From Kitasatospora viridis (GTDB taxonomy: Bacteria > Actinomycetota > Actinomycetes > Streptomycetales > Streptomycetaceae), in assembly GCF_007829815.1 (NCBI RefSeq), contig NZ_VIWT01000004.1:62001-126000 (forward strand): 64,000 nt of DNA, given 5' to 3'. A model generated the notes under the pieces. The model saw only the letters and a program-made list of their open reading frames with translations, had not been told where the DNA came from and did no database searches. Shown here in pieces: positions 18,023 to 25,377 of the stretch (positions within the stretch are counted from its first letter, which is position 1; every line of letters begins with the position of its first letter). The position numbers and the translations under genes are program-made.

Positions 18023-18766
18023 CTAATGCCGCGTCAGGCAGCGGCGGCGGATCACCGCGACCACGCGCTCGGGCTGCTCCGTGAGGTAGAAGTGCCCGCC
18101 CGGGAAGGCCTCCAGGTCGAACTCGGCGCGGGTCCAGCGCGCCCAGCCGGCCGCCTCCCGCTCCGTCAGCTCGCCGTCCTCGCGGCCGATCAGCGCCGTC
18201 ACCGGGCACGGCAGCAGGCCGCTCGGGGTGGCCGGGTAGTTCTCGATCAGCCGGTAGTCGGCCCGCACGGCCGGCAGCACCAGCTCCCGCAGCTCCGGGA
18301 TCGCCAGGGCGGCGGCGTTGCTGCCGCCGAGGCGCAGCAGCTCGGCGCAGAGCGCGTCGTCGTCCAGCCGGTGCACCGCCCCGCCGCGGTGGTGCTGCGG
18401 TGCCTCGCGGGCCGAGACGAAGAGGTGGACGGGCGCCCGGTGGCCCTGGCGGACCACCTCCAGGGCGAGCTCGTGCGCCACCGCCGCGCCCATGCTGTGC
18501 CCGAAGACGGCCCACGGCCGGTCGAGCAACGGCGCTAGCACTCCGGCGAGTTCGCCGACCAGCCCGGCCAGGTCGGCCGGTTCGGGATCGTCCAGCCGGT
18601 CCTCCCGCCCGGGCGGGCAGGCCAGCAGCAGGTCCACCTGCGCCGGCAGCAGCGAGCTCCAGCTTCGGAACAGCCCGGGCGAGCCGCCCGCGTGCGGCAG
18701 GCAGAGCAGCCGCAGCTCGGCGTCGGGCCGGGGTCGGGGTCGGCGCAGCCAGTGCTGAGCGGGCAT
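18023..18766 (-). CDS. Type II thioesterase
   Basis: A 247-residue alpha/beta-hydrolase of the editing thioesterase class that clears misprimed or stalled acyl groups from NRPS carrier domains. Seen: oxyanion-hole region CLPHAGGSPGLF, nucleophile elbow GHSMG in VFGHSMGAAVAHELA, acidic residue region GREDGELTE, and catalytic His in FPGGHFYLTEQ. The start ATG (18766) overlaps the stop of the ABC transporter gene by one base (TGATG), so the thioesterase is the last gene of the importer operon. This links the importer to the assembly line although they are separate transcription units. Confidence 0.95.
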   Translation of the reverse strand: MPAQHWLRRPRPRPDAELRLLCLPHAGGSPGLFRSWSSLLPAQVDLLLACPPGREDRLDDPEPADLAGLVGELAGVLAPLLDRPWAVFGHSMGAAVAHELALEVVRQGHRAPVHLFVSAREAPQHHRGGAVHRLDDDALCAELLRLGGSNAAALAIPELRELVLPAVRADYRLIENYPATPSGLLPCPVTALIGREDGELTEREAAGWARWTRAEFDLEAFPGGHFYLTEQPERVVAVIRRRCLTRH

Positions 18767-21216
18767 CAGTGCGGTCCTCGGGTCGAGCGGGCGGACGAGG
18801 TCGGAGAAGTCGGAGAGGTCGGAGAGATCGGCAACTCCGGCACGGCGGCCAGCAGTTCGGCCGTCACCGGGTGGGTCGGGTTGGTCAACAGGCGCTCGGT
18901 CGGCCCGTGTTCGCGGATCCGGCCGTCGGCCAGCACGGCGAGCCGGCCGCCGAGGCGGGCGGGCACCGTCAGGTCGTGGGTGACCACGACCAGCGCGATC
19001 CGCAGCTCCCGGCGCAGCTCGTCGAGCAGGCGCAGCACGGTGTCGGCGGTCGGCGCGTCCAGCGCGCTGGTCGCCTCGTCGCACAGCAGCACGGCCGGTT
19101 CGGCGGCCAGCGCCCTTGCCAGTGCCACGCGTTGGCGCTGCCCGCCGGAGAGCTGGGCGGGCCGGCGTTCGGCGTGCTCGGCGGTCAGGCCGACCCGGTC
19201 GAGCAGCCGGTGCACCTCCGCGCGCCGGGCCCGCGGGTCCAGCTCCGGGCGGTGGCGGGCCAGCGGGCGGGCGATGATCCGGCCCACCGGGTGGCGCGGG
19301 TTGAGCGAGTCGTGCGGGTCCTGCGGCACCAGCTGGAGGCGGCGCAGCTGCGCCGCCGTGCGGTCGCGCAGCCGGGCCGGCACGGGCGCGCCGTCCAGCT
19401 GGAGGTGCCCCGACCAGTCCGGGTGCAGCCCGGTCAGGCAGCGCAGCAGGGTGGTCTTGCCGCCGCCAGAGGGGCCGACCACGCTGAGGCACTCGCCCGC
19501 CCGGACCGTCAGCTCCACCTCCCCCAGCACCGCCCGGGGGCCGCGCAGGGCCCGGAGGCCACGGACCGTCAGGACGGGCCGGGCGGTCTCCTCGGCGGCC
19601 GGGCCCCGCCAGCTCGCCCGGGCCGCCTCGACCAGCCGGCGCGCGGTCGGGCCGGCCGGGTCGGCGAGCAGACCGGCGACCGGTCCGCGCTCCACCACCC
19701 GGCCGCCGTCGAGCACCGCGATCTCGTCGGCCACCCCGGCGACCTGGGCCAGGTCGTGGCCGACCAGCAGCACGGCCGGTCCGCCGTCGGCCCGCAGCTC
19801 CTTGAGGTCGGCGAGCAGCGCGGCGGCGGTGGCCGGGTCCAGGGCGCTGGTCGGCTCGTCCAGCACCAGCAGGTCGGGCCGGTGGGCGAGCGCGGCGGCC
19901 AGCGCCACCCGCTGGCGCTGGCCGCCGGAGAGCTGGTGCGGGTAGCGGCGCAGGAAGGCGTCGTCGTCCGGCAGTCGGACCATCCGCAGGGCGGCCCTGA
20001 TCCGCTCGGGCCGCTCGGCGGCCGGCACGGCGCGGGCCCGCAGGAACTCGCCGAGGTGGCGGCCGATCCGCATGGTCGGCGCGAGCGAGGTGCGCGGGTC
20101 CTGCGGCACGTAGCCGGCGTGCTCGCGGCGCAGTCGGCGCAGCTGACGGTCCGGCAGGTGCAGCACCTGACGGCCCATCAGGTGCAGTTCTCCGCCGGCG
20201 AGCGCGAGCCCGGGCCGCAGTTCGCCGAGCGCGGCCAGCGCGAGCGTGGTCTTCCCGCTGCCGGAGGGGCCGACCAGGGCCAGCACCCGGCCGGGCGCGA
20301 GGTCGAGGTCGATCCCGTCCAGCACGGTGCGCCCGCCCGCCGTCACCGTGAGGCCGCGCACCCGCAGCACCGCGCCCGTCTCCAGCGGCGCGGCCGGGCC
20401 GGTGCGGCGCCGTCGGGCCACCGCCGGGAACGCGGCGTCCACCAGCAGGTTCGCCGAGAGCAGCAGCGCCAGCACGCCGATCGCCGGCACCGCGACCGCG
20501 AGCGGTTGCAGGGCCAGCCCGTCCCGGTTCTCCAGGATCATCAAGCCCCAGTCGGCGGCCGGTGGTTGGGCGCCGTAGCCGAGGAACCCGGCGGTGGCGA
20601 CCACGAACACGGCGCCGACGAACCGCACCGCGGCGTCGGCGGCGAGCACCGGCGCGAGGTTGGGCAGCACCTCCCGGAACAGCAGGTAGGCCGTGCCCTC
20701 CCCGCGCGCCGCGGCCGCCTCGACGTAGTCGTGCTGGAGCGCCTGCAGGGTGGCGGCGCGGACCAGCCGGACGATCTCCGGCAGCAGCACGACCGCGGCG
20801 GCCGCGCCGACGCCGAGCGCGCCCCGGCCGAGCGCGACCACGGTGAGGCTGAGCAGCAGCAGGGCCGGCAGGCTGAGCAGCACGTCGGCGCTCCAGCGCA
20901 CCGCCCGGTCCAGCCGGCCGCCGCGCAGCGCGGCGGCCATGCCGGCCGTCCCGCCGATGCCGTAGCCGGCGGCGAGCGCGGCCAGCGAGAGCAGCACCAG
21001 CGACCGCCCGCCGGCCAGGAAGCGGCTGAGCACGTCCGCGCCGAGGTGGTCGGTGCCGAGCGGCGCGGCGCCGCCGGCCGGCGCGTACGGCATGTCCAGC
21101 ACCTCGCCGGGCGGGTGCGGCGCCAGCACCGGGCCGAGCAGCGCGAGCAGCACCACCGCGAGCAGTGCGCCGCCCGCCAGCAGGGTCCGCCACCGCGGTA
21201 TTCGGAATTCGGTCAA
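18766..21216 (-). CDS. ABC transporter permease-ATPase-ATPase fusion (nickel/peptide type)
   Basis: An 816-residue polypeptide joining three subunits that are normally separate. Residues ~1-265 are a DppC/NikC-like permease (LGTDHLGADVLSR; EAAAARGEG coupling loop). Residues ~275-500 are one ATPase (GPSGSGKTT, LSGGQRQR, LLVLDEPTSALD). Residues ~540-790 are a second ATPase (GPSGGGKTT, LSGGQRQR, LLCDEATSALD). Both nucleotide-binding sites look intact. It should pair with the upstream permease and lipoprotein to import a metal-metallophore complex or a peptide. The start is TTG 21216, overlapping the previous stop (TTGA), with AGGAG six bases upstream. The C-terminal tail has a short SPT repeat (PTSPTSPTS). 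Permease-ATPase fusions occur in this family, but the three-part arrangement is uncommon. Confidence 0.93.
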   Translation of the reverse strand: MTEFRIPRWRTLLAGGALLAVVLLALLGPVLAPHPPGEVLDMPYAPAGGAAPLGTDHLGADVLSRFLAGGRSLVLLSLAALAAGYGIGGTAGMAAALRGGRLDRAVRWSADVLLSLPALLLLSLTVVALGRGALGVGAAAAVVLLPEIVRLVRAATLQALQHDYVEAAAARGEGTAYLLFREVLPNLAPVLAADAAVRFVGAVFVVATAGFLGYGAQPPAADWGLMILENRDGLALQPLAVAVPAIGVLALLLSANLLVDAAFPAVARRRRTGPAAPLETGAVLRVRGLTVTAGGRTVLDGIDLDLAPGRVLALVGPSGSGKTTLALAALGELRPGLALAGGELHLMGRQVLHLPDRQLRRLRREHAGYVPQDPRTSLAPTMRIGRHLGEFLRARAVPAAERPERIRAALRMVRLPDDDAFLRRYPHQLSGGQRQRVALAAALAHRPDLLVLDEPTSALDPATAAALLADLKELRADGGPAVLLVGHDLAQVAGVADEIAVLDGGRVVERGPVAGLLADPAGPTARRLVEAARASWRGPAAEETARPVLTVRGLRALRGPRAVLGEVELTVRAGECLSVVGPSGGGKTTLLRCLTGLHPDWSGHLQLDGAPVPARLRDRTAAQLRRLQLVPQDPHDSLNPRHPVGRIIARPLARHRPELDPRARRAEVHRLLDRVGLTAEHAERRPAQLSGGQRQRVALARALAAEPAVLLCDEATSALDAPTADTVLRLLDELRRELRIALVVVTHDLTVPARLGGRLAVLADGRIREHGPTERLLTNPTHPVTAELLAAVPELPISPTSPTSPTSSARSTRGPH

Positions 21217-22157
21217 CTGTGGCTCCTGGCAGCGGGGTTCAGTGCGTTGGCGAGCAGGTCGGCGAGCAGGTTGAGGGTGATCGTCAGGCCGGCCACCAGC
21301 AGCGTGACGCCCTGCACCACCGGCACGTCCCGGCTCGCGGTGGCGTCCACCAGAGCGGCCGCCAGGCCCGGGTAGCCGAACAGGGTCTCGGCGACCAGGG
21401 TGCCGCCGAGCAGGTAGGCGAGGTAGCGGGCGAAGACCGGCACGGCGGGCACCACGGCGGCCGGCAGCACCCAGCGCAGCAGCACCCGGTGTTCGGGCAG
21501 GCCGCCGAGCCGGGCGGTGCGGACGGCCTCGGAGCCGTTCGCCTCGATCACCCCGGCGCGGACCAGCCGGACGTTCTGCGCCAGGCAGGCCGAGAGCAGG
21601 GTGAGCACGGGCAGCACCAGGATCTGCGGCTGGGTCAGCGGGCTCTGCCCGGCCGAGGGCACGGAGACCGAGGGCAGCAGGCCGAGGCCGACGGCGAGGA
21701 CCAGCACCAGCAGCGTGCCGGTGACGAACTCGGGCAGGCTGACCAGCGCCAGGGTCGCCGTGGAGACCACCCGGTCGGCCGCCCGCCCGGCCCGCACCCC
21801 CGCCCACAGGCCCAGTCCGAGCGCCGAGGGCACCAGCAGCACGGCGGCGACCGCGCCGAGCAGCAGCGAGTTGCCCGCCCGCTCGGCGATCAGGTCGGCG
21901 ACCGGGCGGCCGCTGGCGTAGGAGGTGCCGAGGTCGCCGTGCAGCGCGCGCCAGAGCCAGTGGCCGTACCGGCTCCAGGCCGGCTGGTCCAGCCCGAGCC
22001 GGTGCCGCAGTTCGGCGACCTGGGCGGGCCCGGCCCGGCCGCCGAGCCGGGCCGACGCCGCGTCACCGGGCGCCAGCGCGGTGGCCGCGAACACCAGGAC
22101 GGAGGCGGCCAGCAGGGTCCCGGCGGCCGCGGCCAGGCGGCGCAGCGCACCGCTCAC
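21213..22157 (-). CDS. ABC transporter permease, DppB/OppB/NikB family
   Basis: A 314-residue inner-membrane permease. The N-terminus is hydrophobic (GTLLAASVLVFAATALAPGD), followed by a periplasmic segment with LRHRLGLDQPAWSRYGHWL, typical of OppB/NikB proteins, and the EAA-type loop RTARLGGLPEHRVLLRWVLP that contacts the ATPase. About six membrane segments are visible. The GTG at 22157 is preferred because it overlaps the stop of the binding protein (GTGA); a GTG at 22181 in the same frame is possible. The gene lies between the substrate-binding lipoprotein and the permease-ATPase fusion in one operon. Confidence 0.92.
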   Translation of the reverse strand: MSGALRRLAAAAGTLLAASVLVFAATALAPGDAASARLGGRAGPAQVAELRHRLGLDQPAWSRYGHWLWRALHGDLGTSYASGRPVADLIAERAGNSLLLGAVAAVLLVPSALGLGLWAGVRAGRAADRVVSTATLALVSLPEFVTGTLLVLVLAVGLGLLPSVSVPSAGQSPLTQPQILVLPVLTLLSACLAQNVRLVRAGVIEANGSEAVRTARLGGLPEHRVLLRWVLPAAVVPAVPVFARYLAYLLGGTLVAETLFGYPGLAAALVDATASRDVPVVQGVTLLVAGLTITLNLLADLLANALNPAARSHS

Positions 22158-23728
22158 GCGAGGAAGGCGTCGCGCAGGCACGGGTAGTCGAACACGCCGC
22201 GCGGCTGGATGCCGTGCACGGCCGGGGTCGAGGCGGCGAGCGGGGGGATCCGGGCGAAGACCGCGTCGCCGCCGTGGTCGTAGAGGTAGTGCTGGACGTC
22301 GTGCACCGCGCTGGTGCGCCGGTCGTCGCCGACGGCGGTGTGCATGGCGGCCAGCAGGCCGGTCAGCGTGGGGTCGGCCGGGCCGGTGAACGGGTACATG
22401 GCCTGCGGCCCGTAGTACATGGACAGTTGCAGCGGCAGCGGCTGGGCGTGGTAGAGGTTGGTCTGCAGCGGGGTGCTGAGCAGGGTCTTGACGTCGGCGT
22501 AGTAGTCGGCGGCCGGGACCTTGTCCACCGCCACCTGGATGCCCGCCGCCTGGGCCTGCTGCACGAAGGCGCTCGCGCTCTCCAGCGTGCCGTACTCGTA
22601 GTCGCTGGTGCGCAGCGAGAGCTTGCCGCCGGGGAGGAGCCGCCTGGCCTGGTCGGGGTCGTGGGGGCGGGCCGGCAGGGTGGTGTCGTACCAGGTCTGG
22701 TACTTGCCGAGCGCGTCACCGGCCACCTCGCCGTAGCCGAGGGTGACGGTGCGGACCATGGCGTCCCGGTCGATCGCCAGCTTCAGCGCCTGGACGGCCT
22801 CGGGCTTGGTGAACGGGTCGGTGCCCAGGTTCATGGTGAAGGCCAGGTCGCTCCAGAGCTCCTTGGGGGCGGTGAGCACCCGCAGCGCCTTGTTGTCCTG
22901 CTCGGCGCGGGCGGTGGCCAGGGTGAGGCCGCCGGCGTAGTCGAACTGACCGGCCTTCAGGCCGTTCAGCCGGGCGCCCGCGTCGGCGACCGAGAAGAGC
23001 TCGATCCGGTCCAGGTAGGGGCCGCCGTTGGCCGCGTCCCAGTAGTCGGTGCGGGCGGTGAGCAGGCTGCTGGCGCCGGCGCTCCAGCTCTTCAGCAGGA
23101 ACGGGCCGGAGCCGAGGGCGTGCGCGAAGTCGCTGGTGCCGTCCGGGAAGACGAACATCGACTGAGCCAGCACCAGGTCGAAGAACCCGTCCGGGGCCTT
23201 GAGTTGGAGGTCCAGGGTGCGCGGGTCGCGGACGGCGGAGGCGTTCGGGTCGAGGCCGCCGAGCACACCGGCCTGCACGGTCGGGTTGGCGGCCAGCGTG
23301 CGGAGGCTGAACAGCACGTCCTGGGCGGTGAGTTGGCGCCCGTCGCTGAAGCTGACGCCGGCCCGCAGCTTGACCGTCCAGCGGCTGGCGTCGGCGTTCG
23401 GCTCGACCGACTCGGCGAGCCGCCAGATCACCTTGCTGCCGTCGAGCTCGCCGAGGGTGTCCCAGATCAGCCGGGCCCGCACGTAGTCGACGGCGCTGCC
23501 GGTGGCCTGGAGCACGTTGGTGGACTCGGCGCTGGATCCGGCGAAGGCGGCCCGCAGCTTTCCGCCGCGCTTCGGCGCCACGGAGGCGGTCGGCGCGTCG
23601 GCATCCAGTGCCGCGGGGTGCGCGGCGCCGGAGCCGCAGGCGGCCAGCAGGCCGGCGCCGGCCGCGGCGCCGAGGCCGGCACCGACGGTGCGCAGCAGGG
23701 TTCTACGGGATATCCGGGGTGCGGTCAC
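22154..23728 (-). CDS. Extracellular solute-binding lipoprotein, nickel/peptide type (SBP family 5)
   Basis: A 524-residue binding protein. The N-terminus has a twin-arginine-like RRTLLRT, a hydrophobic stretch and a lipobox LAAC, so it is probably a membrane-anchored lipoprotein. The body matches family 5 binding proteins (IWDTLGELDG..., WTVKLRAGVSFSDGRQLTAQDVLFSL, LGSGPFLLKSW, FTKPEAVQALKLAIDRDAM). Family members bind peptides, nickel complexes or opine-type metallophores such as staphylopine. The first gene of the importer operon, it starts at GTG 23728 with GAGG upstream, and a Zur-box-like palindrome lies 65-85 bp before the start. This supports uptake of a zinc- or other metal-loaded siderophore-like product. 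Confidence 0.93.
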   Translation of the reverse strand: MTAPRISRRTLLRTVGAGLGAAAGAGLLAACGSGAAHPAALDADAPTASVAPKRGGKLRAAFAGSSAESTNVLQATGSAVDYVRARLIWDTLGELDGSKVIWRLAESVEPNADASRWTVKLRAGVSFSDGRQLTAQDVLFSLRTLAANPTVQAGVLGGLDPNASAVRDPRTLDLQLKAPDGFFDLVLAQSMFVFPDGTSDFAHALGSGPFLLKSWSAGASSLLTARTDYWDAANGGPYLDRIELFSVADAGARLNGLKAGQFDYAGGLTLATARAEQDNKALRVLTAPKELWSDLAFTMNLGTDPFTKPEAVQALKLAIDRDAMVRTVTLGYGEVAGDALGKYQTWYDTTLPARPHDPDQARRLLPGGKLSLRTSDYEYGTLESASAFVQQAQAAGIQVAVDKVPAADYYADVKTLLSTPLQTNLYHAQPLPLQLSMYYGPQAMYPFTGPADPTLTGLLAAMHTAVGDDRRTSAVHDVQHYLYDHGGDAVFARIPPLAASTPAVHGIQPRGVFDYPCLRDAFLA

Positions 23729-23792
23729 AGTGGTCCTCGTTCACGGTTCAGGGGCGCGCCGGAGCGGCGGTGGCGGGTGCGAGGGCCACTCT

Positions 23793-23813
23793 AAATGAAA
23801 ACGGATTTCATTT
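23793..23813. promoter_or_regulatory. Zur-box-like palindrome upstream of the importer operon
   Basis: Perfect 8-bp inverted arms AAATGAAA (23793-23800) and TTTCATTT (23806-23813) are separated by ACGGA. The core TGAAAACGGATTTCA matches the Streptomyces Zur box (recalled as TGAAAATGATTTTCA) at 12 of 15 positions. It sits in a short AT-rich island in very GC-rich DNA, just upstream of a leftward -10-like TAGAGT. Repression of the importer by zinc-loaded Zur is the likely role. Confidence 0.7.
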
Positions 23814-23893
23814 CACTATTGGCCCTGCCCCGCCGTCCGCCGCCCACCCCACCGCCCGCAGCGCCTGTGACCGCGCGGCTCAGGCGTCAGGGA

Positions 23894-25222
23894 TCAGGAG
23901 ACCGTCCGCTCCGGCGCGAGCGAGTTGCCCGCCGGGATGTGCCCGCAGTCGGACGGGGCCGGCCTGCCCGCGAAGCGGTCGTTCAACCAGGAGGCCGCGT
24001 TGAGCGCCCAGGCCGGCGCCGTGCCGAAGTGGCTGAGCAGGTCGTACTGGTCGTACTTGATCGAGCGGTTGCCGGTGGCGCAGTACTGGTTGGCCAGCGC
24101 CCGCACGTCGCCGGCGACCATCACGCCGTCGCCGGTGCCGATGCCGGACGGGTTGGCGAACGTCCCCTCCAGCACGCCCCCGTCGCCCTGGGCGATGTAG
24201 CCGGGGATGGTCGGAGTCGGGGCCGAGCCCAGGTTGATCTTGTTCACCACGTCGACGAAGGCGGCCACCGAGTCCGGGTCGGCGTACTGGGGCTTGGCCA
24301 TCTGCTGCCAGGTCAGACCCGGGTAGTGGCCGAGCGCGTCGAGCAGCGAGCCGTTCTGCAGCCGGTCGTAGATCTGCAGGCCGTAGCCGTTCAGGTAGGG
24401 CGTCAGGTCGACGCCGTAGGAGCGGGAGACCCCGATGATCGACATCGGGATGACGCCGGACCAGACCAGCGAGCCGTTGACGTACTTCAGGTTGTGCGCC
24501 GGGTCGACGAGCACCCCGCCCTCGGCGAAGCCGACCAGGTTCTTGTTGACGTCGGGCGCGTAGCCCGGGGCGAGCGCCGAGGCCCAGTCGGTGGCGATGG
24601 AGCCGCCGGAGTAGCCCATCAGGCCGAACTTCGTCGCGCCGTTCAGGCCGGTCGCCGGGGAGCTGGTCGCGGCCCGGATCGAGTCCAGGGTGTTGAAGGC
24701 GTACTCCGGGCCGGCCGCGAAGTCCGCACCCTGGCCCTCGGTGTCCGGGATGACGAGGTTGTCGCCCTGCAGCAGCAGCGCCGAGAGGGCGACGGACTCG
24801 AAGTTGGCGATGGTGCCGCCGAGCGTCACGTTCCCGGCGATGGCCCGGGACGGTTCGTCCTGCGGGTTCAGGGAGTCGTAGAACGACTGGTAGGAGACCG
24901 CCGTCGTGGTGTTGCCGGTGAGGCTGCGCACCACCGAGGTCACGTTCGCGGCCGGTCGGCCCTGCGCGTCGGTGGTGCGGTAGAGCAGCTGGATCGCGGT
25001 GACCGGCGTGGGGATGCCCTCGATGTGGTAGTGCAGGGTCCGGGTCTTGAGCACGGTGCCCGGTGCGAAGGAGGACAGCGGCGCACTGCCGGTGTAGGTG
25101 GCGAAGGAATCGCCCGTACTGCCGCTCGCGGTCGCGGCCCAGGCGCCCGGGGCGGCGGCCAGGGCCGTCACCGTGGCGGCGGCCACGGCGACGGCCAGGC
25201 GGCGGACGGAGTTTCTGGACAT
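23894..25222 (-). CDS. Secreted lipase (secretory lipase LIP family)
   Basis: A 442-residue exported esterase. It has a Sec signal peptide (MSRNSVRRLAVAVAAATV...APGAWA, cleavage likely after AWA). The nucleophile elbow is GYSGG in KFGLMGYSGGSIATDWA, and a late His lies in DLLSHFGTAPAW. The overall pattern (TLHYHIEGIPTPVTAIQLLYRTTDAQG) is that of secreted triacylglycerol lipases of Streptomyces. The ATG at 25222 is preceded by GGGGGA. It is next to a Tat-exported phospholipase C on the same strand, so the pair looks like a lipid-scavenging locus. It does not belong to the adjacent metallophore operon, from which it is separated by 165 bp and the Zur-like site. Confidence 0.9.
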   Translation of the reverse strand: MSRNSVRRLAVAVAAATVTALAAAPGAWAATASGSTGDSFATYTGSAPLSSFAPGTVLKTRTLHYHIEGIPTPVTAIQLLYRTTDAQGRPAANVTSVVRSLTGNTTTAVSYQSFYDSLNPQDEPSRAIAGNVTLGGTIANFESVALSALLLQGDNLVIPDTEGQGADFAAGPEYAFNTLDSIRAATSSPATGLNGATKFGLMGYSGGSIATDWASALAPGYAPDVNKNLVGFAEGGVLVDPAHNLKYVNGSLVWSGVIPMSIIGVSRSYGVDLTPYLNGYGLQIYDRLQNGSLLDALGHYPGLTWQQMAKPQYADPDSVAAFVDVVNKINLGSAPTPTIPGYIAQGDGGVLEGTFANPSGIGTGDGVMVAGDVRALANQYCATGNRSIKYDQYDLLSHFGTAPAWALNAASWLNDRFAGRPAPSDCGHIPAGNSLAPERTVS

Positions 25223-25273
25223 GGCTTTCCCCCGAGGTAGTGAGGCGGGTCACACTCCTGACTGGCGAGTAAG

Positions 25274-25287
25274 TTACCAATGGGTAA
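25274..25287. promoter_or_regulatory. TTACC-N4-GGTAA inverted repeat upstream of the lipase gene
   Basis: A 5-bp perfect inverted repeat (TTACCAATGGGTAA) lies 52-65 bp before the lipase start in a locally AT-rich part of the lipase/phospholipase gap. It may be a regulator site or part of the lipase promoter. No matching second copy was noted. Confidence 0.3.
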
Positions 25288-25377
25288 AGCGTCCGTACAG
25301 AGAGATGACACGGCATCCTGTGGGCACTTGGTGAAGGACCGTCGGGCCGGCCCCGCCCACCGGATCCTGACGGCGGC

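Noticed and set aside
18400..21375. Rightward 991-codon frame opposite the ABC genes
   Set aside because: Shadow frame without recognisable domains; the opposite strand encodes intact Walker and signature motifs.
24690..24881. Small open frames opposite the lipase and phospholipase
   Set aside because: No ribosome site, no conserved pattern, wholly within well-supported genes on the other strand.
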